DNA from: Maribacter vaceletii
Lineage (GTDB): Bacteria; Bacteroidota; Bacteroidia; Flavobacteriales; Flavobacteriaceae
DNA: 64,000 bases
Direction of reading: 5' to 3'
Assembly: GCF_003634105.1 (NCBI RefSeq)
Contig: NZ_RBIQ01000007.1
Span: forward strand, 1-64,000
Below the pieces are notes generated by a model. The model was given only the letters and a program-made list of their open reading frames with translations. It was not told the DNA's origin and made no database searches. How positions within the stretch are numbered: position 1 is the first letter of the stretch; every line of letters begins with the position of its first letter. A program made the position numbers and the translations under genes. Positions 56,958 through 64,000 of this stretch are shown here, piece after piece.

Positions 56958-58245
56958 TACTACTTTTTATAATTTCAGTATAAATTTTTAACCAATTTAT
57001 TTTAGAATCTCCACCTAATAGTTCATTTGAAAAAATGGCATTAAAACTACCATTAACTTCATTTACTCGAGACTTTATTACCGTAACTTTTGATAAAATA
57101 TCTTTTACACTCTTTTCTTTTGTTAAAGCATAATCATGTATTGCAAACGGGTGTATTTTTATTGGCTGTTGTATTTCCAGTGGTATATCATAAAAATAAA
57201 AAGGAGTACAAGTACCTGCTCTAAAACCAATTTCTGAGGTATAGCCCATAGTGTAATCATCTGTAAATTCTGCTTCCACTAAATTCCTATAGGTCTCTGG
57301 AATATCTACTCTATTATACCGTATTCTAGAATAGTTTATAGGCCTATTAATAACACTTGATAATTCTTTTTTCTCTTTTTTTATTAATGCTACATTACCA
57401 AAAGAACTATATGATGTAGCTAGTGATACTAAACTATAATCTGCAACCGATTTTATTAAAAATTTAAATTTATTATTGTTAGTAGACACATTTTTATCAT
57501 AGGTAGAATAGGATGCAAACTGAAAAAAGAACATACTTTTTATGCGGTACTTTTTATGCAAATTTATTAAGTATTGGTAGTTGTTATAAGGGTCTTTACT
57601 TGGGTTAAATAAAACGGCAACTCTTTGCGCAATTCTTTTTAATCTAAAATAAACCAGATCTAATAAAAACCCTGAAATACCTCTTACAATTCCTCTATAC
57701 GCATAACAATGTGAAGAAGTAACATCTATAATAGAAGTAAAATTATACTTTCTTTTTACTGCCGCTACATCTGGAAATTTTTCTTTAAGTGCATCTAACA
57801 ACTTTAAAGCCCATAAATCTACTAAAGGAATTTGTAAAAAATTATTTTGATAGGCTATACTCTCTTTGGGAGGAAACCTACCATGCATATCTTTAACATG
57901 CGGTAAATATTCCTCATATCTACTTAACAAATAAAAACTTGCCGAAAAAATATCAAAAGGTATACTACTACGCTCTCCTGTTGCAAAAAAAGCTGGTACT
58001 CCATCCCAATCATTAATAGAAATATCTATAGCATTTATTCCTTGCTCAAAAAGTAAATCATTACTACGTACAAAAAACTCGTTCTGTAAAGGTTGTTTCG
58101 TGTAGGTTATTTTAGGACCGGTATGCTTTATAAAATCTTCTACCGTTGTTGTAAGTATAATTTTTATGCCTAGAACCTTAGTAAACATATGCCGCATAAT
58201 ATAACTAAATCGCGGTGTAATTTTATGTGTATATATTAATAACAT
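56950..58245 (-). CDS. Polysaccharide-deacetylase-like protein (DUF7033 type)
   Basis: This 431-residue protein has the layout of flavobacterial deacetylase-like proteins. The N-terminal ~130 residues include SRYEEYLPH, and the deacetylase fold starts near 165. The motif that usually carries two aspartates is altered here to IIDVTSSHCYAYRG (172-185). D174 is kept, but the second Asp is replaced by Thr and about two residues are inserted. It may therefore be inactive or use another mechanism. It lies 12 bases after radC and overlaps yjjG, so one operon is likely. No signal peptide is clear. Confidence 0.72.
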   Translation of the reverse strand: MLLIYTHKITPRFSYIMRHMFTKVLGIKIILTTTVEDFIKHTGPKITYTKQPLQNEFFVRSNDLLFEQGINAIDISINDWDGVPAFFATGERSSIPFDIFSASFYLLSRYEEYLPHVKDMHGRFPPKESIAYQNNFLQIPLVDLWALKLLDALKEKFPDVAAVKRKYNFTSIIDVTSSHCYAYRGIVRGISGFLLDLVYFRLKRIAQRVAVLFNPSKDPYNNYQYLINLHKKYRIKSMFFFQFASYSTYDKNVSTNNNKFKFLIKSVADYSLVSLATSYSSFGNVALIKKEKKELSSVINRPINYSRIRYNRVDIPETYRNLVEAEFTDDYTMGYTSEIGFRAGTCTPFYFYDIPLEIQQPIKIHPFAIHDYALTKEKSVKDILSKVTVIKSRVNEVNGSFNAIFSNELLGGDSKINWLKIYTEIIKSSNV

Positions 58246-58257
58246 AGGCTCTAAAAA

Positions 58258-58956
58258 TTATAGAATGCTTTCATCTGCAAAACTAAAATAATCTTTTTCA
58301 GTAATTATTAAATGATCTAAGACTTTTATATCTAAAGATTCTCCTGCTAATTTTAATTTCTGAGTAATTTGCTTATCGGCTTGACTTGGCCTTAATGTGC
58401 CAGAAGGATGGTTGTGCACTAATATTAAAGCTACAGCCCCATATTCTAAAGCCTGTTTCATAACTAATCTAACATCTACTAAAGTACCTGTTATACCGCC
58501 TTTACTAAGTTGTCTTTTATGTAATACGGTATTGGCATTATTTAAATAAATAATCCAAAATTCTTCATGGGGCAATTCTCCTAAAATAGGCTGCATTATA
58601 TTAAAACCAATTTTGCTACTTGTTATTTTTACAATGGTTCTTGCTTCTTCTCCTCCTCTTCTTTTCCCTATTTCTAGAGCTGCAATTATAGAAATTGCTT
58701 TTGCATCTCCTATTCCTTTAAATTGTGTTAATTGCTTAATAGATAATTTACCTAACTCATTTAAATTATGATTTACAGATGCTAAAATTCTTTTAGATAA
58801 TTCTACCGCACTTTCATCTCTGTTTCCTGAGCCTATTAGAATTGCTATTAATTCGGCATCGGATAAGACCGATTTTCCTTTGTTAAATAATTTCTCTCTA
58901 GGTTTATCATCATCTGACCAATGCTTAATAGAAAGTGAACTTACTTTTTCTTGCAT
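58258..58956 (-). CDS. radC: RadC-family JAB/MPN+ protein
   Basis: This 232-residue protein joins a helix-hairpin-helix region (KQLTQFKGIGDAKA, 74-87) to a JAB metalloprotease-like domain with H181, H183 and D194 in VHNHPSGTLRPSQAD. RadC was named for DNA repair, but that role is now doubted and its function is open. It leads the operon that includes the deacetylase-like, yjjG, lipoprotein and DUF5723 genes. Confidence 0.93.
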   Translation of the reverse strand: MQEKVSSLSIKHWSDDDKPREKLFNKGKSVLSDAELIAILIGSGNRDESAVELSKRILASVNHNLNELGKLSIKQLTQFKGIGDAKAISIIAALEIGKRRGGEEARTIVKITSSKIGFNIMQPILGELPHEEFWIIYLNNANTVLHKRQLSKGGITGTLVDVRLVMKQALEYGAVALILVHNHPSGTLRPSQADKQITQKLKLAGESLDIKVLDHLIITEKDYFSFADESIL

Positions 58957-59017
58957 GGTTTAAAGATAGTAAACTTAAAAATTTATATGTAAATTTCCAT
59001 TGTAATAAAATAGTGCT

Positions 59018-59461
59018 ATGAAATCTTTATTTAACGAAGAAGCTTACAAGGAAGTAATAAATAGAATAAACAATTTAAAGGATAATTCTCAAAGACAATG
59101 GGGAAAAATGTCTTTAGGCCAAATGGCATGGCATTGCCAATACCCTTTAAAAATTGCTATTAAGAATAAAGAATCTGATAAGAAAGCAAACTTTATTATT
59201 AGACTCTTTGTTAAAAAATCTATGTATAATGATAAACCTTGGCGAAAAAGTTTACCAACAGCTCCTGCATTAAAAACTAAAGAAGAAAAAGATATAACTA
59301 CCGAAATAGAAAAATTAAAAGAACTTGTAATAGAATTTTATGCTTTAAAAGCTAGAGAAAAATGGCATTCTCATCCCGTTTTCGGAGTATTAACTCATGA
59401 CCAATGGGGAAAAATGGAATATAAACATTTAGACCACCACTTAAAACAATTTGGTGTTTAA
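59018..59461 (+). CDS. DUF1569 protein (DinB-like fold)
   Basis: This 147-residue cytoplasmic protein belongs to the DUF1569 family, predicted to adopt the four-helix DinB fold. Histidines suited to bind a metal are H39 (MAWHCQ), H119 and the cluster H137, H140 and H141 in YKHLDHHLKQFGV, which is the family signature. Some DinB-fold proteins are thiol-dependent transferases. Nothing indicates the substrate here. It is a single gene divergent from radC. Confidence 0.82.
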   Translation: MKSLFNEEAYKEVINRINNLKDNSQRQWGKMSLGQMAWHCQYPLKIAIKNKESDKKANFIIRLFVKKSMYNDKPWRKSLPTAPALKTKEEKDITTEIEKLKELVIEFYALKAREKWHSHPVFGVLTHDQWGKMEYKHLDHHLKQFGV

Positions 59462-59644
59462 TTATTTTTTAAAATCTTTGTCCTGAACTTCTTGCAACTC
59501 TATTTCTGCACGAGTATCATTTATCATTCTTGTTTCTTCTAAAATAACATTAGACATACCTAGCATAAAAGCTACTAGAAATATAGATACTCTTCTTTTT
59601 ATAAAAAAGACGATTTGTTTATATATGCTAAGTACGTATTTCAT
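59462..59644 (-). CDS. Small membrane protein, hypothetical
   Basis: This 60-residue protein starts at the ATG at 59644 (MKYVLSIYKQIVFFIKRRVS). One hydrophobic helix covers about 19-35. A charged, acidic tail (ETRMINDTRAEIELQEVQDK) follows. I recognise no family. The stop touches the convergent DUF1569 stop. The start is 68 bases after the mpl stop, on the same strand, so it may be read with mpl. Confidence 0.5.
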   Translation of the reverse strand: MKYVLSIYKQIVFFIKRRVSIFLVAFMLGMSNVILEETRMINDTRAEIELQEVQDKDFKK

Positions 59645-59712
59645 GCTAAGAATAATAGCAAGAAACAATCCATCTTAACAAAAACTGACAAAATAACCGA
59701 AATATTTAATTA

Positions 59713-61071
59713 TCAACCACTTACAAGACCTTTAACTTCTTCAAAATCTAACCCTCCGTAATTTCCAGAGCTCATTAAAAGCAGAACAGAATTATCATAA
59801 TTCTTATTAAAAACAAACTCCTTAAAACTAGCAGCATTAGTTTGTATGTTAAGGTCATCTCTCTTAAACGCTTCCGAAATTTGCTCTTTTGTTACTTCTT
59901 TTAGCTTTTTAATTTTCACAGATTCTGGTAAGTAAAAAACAATAGCTTCATCTGCGGCATCTAAAGCCCCTTTATACTCCTTTAAAAATTCAGGATTAAA
60001 ACTACTGTAGGTATGCAATTCTAAACATGCAATTACCTTTCTGTTTGGATACTGTTCTTTTACTGCTTTTGTAGTTGCAGCAACTTTACTTGGTGAGTGA
60101 GCAAAATCTTTATACGCAACAGCGTTAGTTCTCTCTGCTATTTTCTCTAATCTTTTAGAAGCCCCTTTAAAAGTGCCTATTGCTTCATAGAAGTCATCCT
60201 CATCTACTCCCATGTTTTGGCAAATCCATTTTGCCCCTGCTAAATTACTAAGGTTATGTTTCCCAAATACTTCTATTGGCATTTGTCCTTCTGGAGTATC
60301 TAATAATGTTTGTCCGTCTACAACAGTATATTCTGGTGTACTATACCCTAGTTTACGAATAGAATTTTCGGATTGCTCTACCACATTTTTAACTTCGGCA
60401 TCTTCTATATTATATGTTATGCTGCCTCCTTTAACTATACTGTCTACAAATATTTTAAACTGCTCTACATAATTTTCATAGGTAGGAAAAACATTAATAT
60501 GATCCCACGCAATACCACTTAACAGTGCTATATTAGGTTTATACAAATGAAACTTAGGTCTCCTATCTATGGGGGAAGACAAATATTCATCGCCTTCTAA
60601 TACAATAAAATCATTCTCTTCTGTTAAATGCACCATTCTATCAAACCCTTCTAATTGGGCACCAACCATGTAATCTACACTAATATCATGATAGTTTAAC
60701 ACATGCAAAATCATAGATGTAATAGTTGTTTTACCATGACTACCACCTATAACCACACGAGTTTTATTCTTAGATTGTTCATATAAAAATTCTGGGTAAG
60801 AATAAATAGTAATCCCTAATTCTTTGGCCTTTAAAAGCTCTAAATTGTCTGCTTTTGCATGCATTCCTAAAATCACAGCATCTAAGCCTTCATGTATTTT
60901 CTCTGGAAACCAGCCAAAAGACTCTGGCAATAAACCTTTAGAAGAAAGCCTTGATTTAGAAGGTTCAAAAATAACGTCATCACTACCCGAGACGTTATAT
61001 CCTTTATGTTGAAGTGCTAACGCTAAATTGTGCATGGCGCTACCGCCAATTGCTATAAAATGAATATGCAT
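59713..61071 (-). CDS. mpl: UDP-MurNAc:tripeptide ligase (Mpl), murein recycling
   Basis: This 452-residue Mur-ligase family enzyme attaches recycled L-Ala-gamma-D-Glu-meso-DAP to UDP-MurNAc. Start MHIHFIAIGGSAMHNLALAL carries the Gly-rich Mur N-terminal motif. The ATP loop is GSHGKTT (110-116). The central DEYLSSP and HINVFPTYENY and the C-terminal DFAHSP motif follow. Length agrees with Mpl and not with MurC. It fits a recycling role together with the LD-carboxypeptidase at 8.4 kb. Confidence 0.93.
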   Translation of the reverse strand: MHIHFIAIGGSAMHNLALALQHKGYNVSGSDDVIFEPSKSRLSSKGLLPESFGWFPEKIHEGLDAVILGMHAKADNLELLKAKELGITIYSYPEFLYEQSKNKTRVVIGGSHGKTTITSMILHVLNYHDISVDYMVGAQLEGFDRMVHLTEENDFIVLEGDEYLSSPIDRRPKFHLYKPNIALLSGIAWDHINVFPTYENYVEQFKIFVDSIVKGGSITYNIEDAEVKNVVEQSENSIRKLGYSTPEYTVVDGQTLLDTPEGQMPIEVFGKHNLSNLAGAKWICQNMGVDEDDFYEAIGTFKGASKRLEKIAERTNAVAYKDFAHSPSKVAATTKAVKEQYPNRKVIACLELHTYSSFNPEFLKEYKGALDAADEAIVFYLPESVKIKKLKEVTKEQISEAFKRDDLNIQTNAASFKEFVFNKNYDNSVLLLMSSGNYGGLDFEEVKGLVSG

Positions 61072-61090
61072 AAAAAAGGGAATTAAGCTG

Positions 61091-61121
61091 TAAAGATAAG
61101 TAAAGCTCTTAAGTACGTCAA
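61091..61121 (-). promoter_or_regulatory. Candidate promoter for mpl
   Basis: On the minus strand TTG (61121-61119) and TATCTTTA (61098-61091) are 20 bases apart. The last base differs from TAnnTTTG. The ATG of mpl follows 20 bases on. Confidence 0.42.
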
Positions 61122-61303
61122 GGCTATTCTAACCTAATAATAACAGATAATTATCGATGAAACGCACTTTTTTAAAGATGCACAACCATATTCCTCTCTT
61201 ATTTAACAACTCTTTTGTAAGGTTATACAACAAAAACAAGTGACTAAATAGTATATCCTACTAAATTGCGTTTTTCAATATTAAATAACCATACTATTAC
61301 CAA

Positions 61304-64000
61304 ATGACCAATCAAAGCCACAAAACTATTTATTATAAATGGTTTATCTTTCTTTGTCTACTAAATTTTTCAGTAGCGTCATACGCACAATGCGCAGGGA
61401 CAGACACTACCGTTACTATTTGTGACAAATACTCCGACACGAACAACCAATCTTACGATTTAAACGATGCCTTAATAGGAGAATTACCAGGAGGTACTTG
61501 GAGCACTAATGATCCAGCAGTATATTTTGCCCTACAAGAAAACACAGGTATTCTTAATCTTTGGAGAATACATTATGCAGGCACACATGTTTTTACATAT
61601 ACTAATAACCTTTGTGGAGATTCTGCCACAGTTACTATAGACTTAGGAGGATATTCTGGCGAAGATAATATAGAAGGAGATGCAAATGCTTGTAGTGACG
61701 ATGCTGGTGTTGATTTAAACAGATTTCTTGGAGATCAAATAAATGATATACTACCAGATGTTAATGGTCTTTGGGAAGAAGACCCTTCTACTTTTACTGG
61801 TTATTTAAATAACAATTTGTTTAATGCTGAAGAAGCCGGACCCGGAAATTATACCTTTACGTATACCGTAGCTCCAGTAGGTGGTTGTCCAGAAAGTATT
61901 TCTACGATAATTTTAAAAGTACACCCAAGAGCTAGATCTGGCGAAAGTCAAGGCCTTGTTATTTGTAACAATGAAGATTTTTCTATCTACACGAATGTAA
62001 ATCTTAATGATTTACTTACCGATGAAGACTCCGAAGGTACTTGGTCTGATAATAGTGGTACTAACCAATTAAGTGATCTATCGGATAATATTATAGATAT
62101 TCAGCAAATATATAACGACTTTGGTGTTGGCGAATATTCTTTTACTTATTTAGTTTATCCTACGCCTTATCATCCTGTATGTCAAGAATCTTCTACTATA
62201 GTTAGCATAACTATACTACCTACTCTCATAGGTACTTTAGATGTAGATAACTATTGTGTTTCTCAAGATACATATCCAGTTTCTTTATCGTATGATGATA
62301 CGTATTTATATAATGGAACCTACGATATTACGTATAGATTAAGCGGAGTTACACAAACAGAAACTGTTACTGCAATTTTAACAGATGGCGTTGGCTCTTT
62401 TAATATTGAGAAAAGCACAGCTCCAACCAATAGTACCGTAACACTAAACATTACTAGTATTGAAGGCACATCTCCTAGTCAAGTTGTTTGTCCTAGCATA
62501 CTAGTTCCTTCTGTAGATTTTCTTATTACAAATCCATCTGCATCAAGTACTAACAAATGTGTTAATACCGATGTAACTGTAGATTTTATCAATATTTTTG
62601 ATACTACAGAGGTATTATCCAACCAAAACCACACAATAAACTACAGTATTACGAACCCTAGTGGTATAGTTACAAACCTATCCGAGTCCGCAGTTAATTT
62701 TACAAATGGCGCTGCATCTCTTACAATACCAGGAACTAATTTTGTAGAAGGTGGTGATTATGATTTTAATTTTGAGATAGTTGGAGGCTTAGATTTAGGT
62801 TGTACTATAAGCTCTAGTAGTTCTATTACCCCTACTCCATCAGAAATACAATTAGATTTAGTTGTAGATAATAATTGTGATGCAACTTTAATTGATGTTC
62901 TTATTGATGCCCCAACACTAACAAATGGAACATATTCTATAACTTATGATGTTATAGATCAATTATCAAATAATGTACTAACGCAAAACAGTATAAACTT
63001 TTCTGGAGGTACTGCTAGTTATCAAATAGATGTTGCTGGGTTTGCGCAAGGAAATTATACGGTTAGTGTACGAAGCTCTCAAAATGACACAACTCCGTGT
63101 AGGATTGAGTTTGATTTTGAATTGCAAGAAAATTTTGCAAGAGGTGGCGTACCAGATGCTCCAGTTGTAGATGCCTTACAAACCTTTTGTTTAAATAATT
63201 ACGCTAATTCTGGTCCAACATTAGAAGATATTAGTGTTACAGCTACAGGAACTATTCTTTTTTATAGCACCGCTACAGATACTTCTATACTACCAATAAC
63301 AACAGCTCTTGTAAACGGAGAAGATTATTTTATTTCTAATACCGATTTAAATAATAATTGTGAAGGATCCAACAGAGTACAAGTAGTTACTATGTTAACT
63401 AATCCGGAAGGACCTACCGTTACAGAATCTAACCCAGAATTTTGTGCTGCAGATAATGCTACAGTAAGTAACCTTAGTGTAAATGTTCCTAACGGAGATA
63501 CTACAGTTTGGTATGATGCTTTAACTGGTGGTAACTTACTTGATCAAAACACTATTTTAGAAAACGGAACCAGCTACTTTGCAAGTTCTGAAAACACTAA
63601 TGGTTGTCATAGTACAGACCGTGTAGAAGTTACACCAATAATACATGAACTAGAACCGGCTACTCTAGAGTTTACAACATTAAGTTTATGTGGTTTAGAC
63701 AACCCAACTGTAACTAATTTAGCAGTTTTAGAAAACTCTAATTCTTACGAAACTCGCTGGTTTATTAATGCAGAAAGTACAACACCATTAGATAGTAGCA
63801 CTCCCTTAGTCGCAAATGAAATGTACTATGCAGAAAGTTACAACCCAATAACCGGTTGTATTAATCCGCAAAGAATAGCTGTAACAATACTTCTTAGTAA
63901 TTGTGAACCAGATGCATACAACTTCTTTATTCCAGATGCATTTTCGCCTAACGGAGATGGTAAAAACGACTTATTCTTTATTCCAAACATAGAAATTATA
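61304..64000 (+). CDS. Large secreted protein with T9SS type B C-terminal domain, 3'-truncated by window
   Basis: The open frame runs 899 codons from the ATG at 61304 to the edge without a stop. A signal peptide ends at SYA/QC near residue 29. The body is beta-rich, Thr/Ser/Asn-rich and Cys-containing, typical of surface adhesin modules. Three Ig-like modules of about 84 residues repeat at 628, 713 and 795, each starting with a Cys and LCGLDNPTVTNLAV-like text and closing with GC...R..V. From about 873 comes FFIPDAFSPNGDGKNDLFFI, the start of the gliding-motility-associated (CHU_C, T9SS type B) sorting domain. The rest of this domain lies outside the window. It is likely exported by type IX secretion to the cell surface. 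Ligand unknown. Confidence 0.9.
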   Translation, partial: MTNQSHKTIYYKWFIFLCLLNFSVASYAQCAGTDTTVTICDKYSDTNNQSYDLNDALIGELPGGTWSTNDPAVYFALQENTGILNLWRIHYAGTHVFTYTNNLCGDSATVTIDLGGYSGEDNIEGDANACSDDAGVDLNRFLGDQINDILPDVNGLWEEDPSTFTGYLNNNLFNAEEAGPGNYTFTYTVAPVGGCPESISTIILKVHPRARSGESQGLVICNNEDFSIYTNVNLNDLLTDEDSEGTWSDNSGTNQLSDLSDNIIDIQQIYNDFGVGEYSFTYLVYPTPYHPVCQESSTIVSITILPTLIGTLDVDNYCVSQDTYPVSLSYDDTYLYNGTYDITYRLSGVTQTETVTAILTDGVGSFNIEKSTAPTNSTVTLNITSIEGTSPSQVVCPSILVPSVDFLITNPSASSTNKCVNTDVTVDFINIFDTTEVLSNQNHTINYSITNPSGIVTNLSESAVNFTNGAASLTIPGTNFVEGGDYDFNFEIVGGLDLGCTISSSSSITPTPSEIQLDLVVDNNCDATLIDVLIDAPTLTNGTYSITYDVIDQLSNNVLTQNSINFSGGTASYQIDVAGFAQGNYTVSVRSSQNDTTPCRIEFDFELQENFARGGVPDAPVVDALQTFCLNNYANSGPTLEDISVTATGTILFYSTATDTSILPITTALVNGEDYFISNTDLNNNCEGSNRVQVVTMLTNPEGPTVTESNPEFCAADNATVSNLSVNVPNGDTTVWYDALTGGNLLDQNTILENGTSYFASSENTNGCHSTDRVEVTPIIHELEPATLEFTTLSLCGLDNPTVTNLAVLENSNSYETRWFINAESTTPLDSSTPLVANEMYYAESYNPITGCINPQRIAVTILLSNCEPDAYNFFIPDAFSPNGDGKNDLFFIPNIEII

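Overview
The window is from a low-GC Bacteroidota genome, almost certainly a marine member of the Flavobacteriia. The support is SusC/SusD pairs, a type IX secretion (gliding-motility-type) C-terminal domain, promoters of the TTG-N18-20-TAnnTTTG type, a ribosomal cluster running rpsL-rpsG-fusA-rpsJ-rplC...rplQ without tuf, and zinc-free forms of L36 and S14. No rRNA, tRNA, CRISPR array or intact transposase was seen.

Positions 1-8.3 kb form an AT-rich accessory segment. It holds a membrane-anchored class III adenylate cyclase, a divergent mdaB/lysR pair, a two-gene unit with a nucleotidyltransferase-fold DUF4269 protein, and an AraC regulator followed by three small genes (DUF5367, DUF1772, NmrA-type). 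These units are separated by copies or fragments of a ~125-bp repeat with palindromic ends. Decayed tails of the same IS3-family transposase lie near 0.2-0.6 kb and 8.2 kb, close to the two limits of the segment.

Positions 8.35-13.8 kb carry an LD-carboxypeptidase, a SnoaL-like protein and a probable operon: BCCT transporter, lipoprotein sulfatase, iodotyrosine-deiodinase-type dehalogenase. Positions 13.8-21.4 kb are housekeeping genes on the minus strand: two abutting guanidino-group-modifying enzymes (CtlX-like and DDAH-like), citrate synthase, glycogen synthase, enolase and carA.

Positions 21.4-38.7 kb contain the str, S10, spc and alpha gene groups joined on the minus strand, including rpmJ (38 aa) and rpmD (59 aa). 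A terminator follows rpsJ. A new promoter and an attenuator-like hairpin precede rplC, so the cluster is probably at least two transcription units, the second likely under ribosomal-protein feedback.

Positions 39.1-50.4 kb hold two tandem SusC/SusD nutrient-uptake pairs with nearly identical promoter architecture, followed by a DUF3179 lipoprotein and an unknown secreted protein. Positions 50.4-61.1 kb carry rlmB, a rhomboid protease, rarA, a radC-to-envelope-protein operon, a DUF1569 protein, a tiny membrane protein and mpl. From 61.3 kb to the right edge runs a large secreted protein, cut by the window end, with tandem Ig-like modules and a type IX secretion C-terminal domain.
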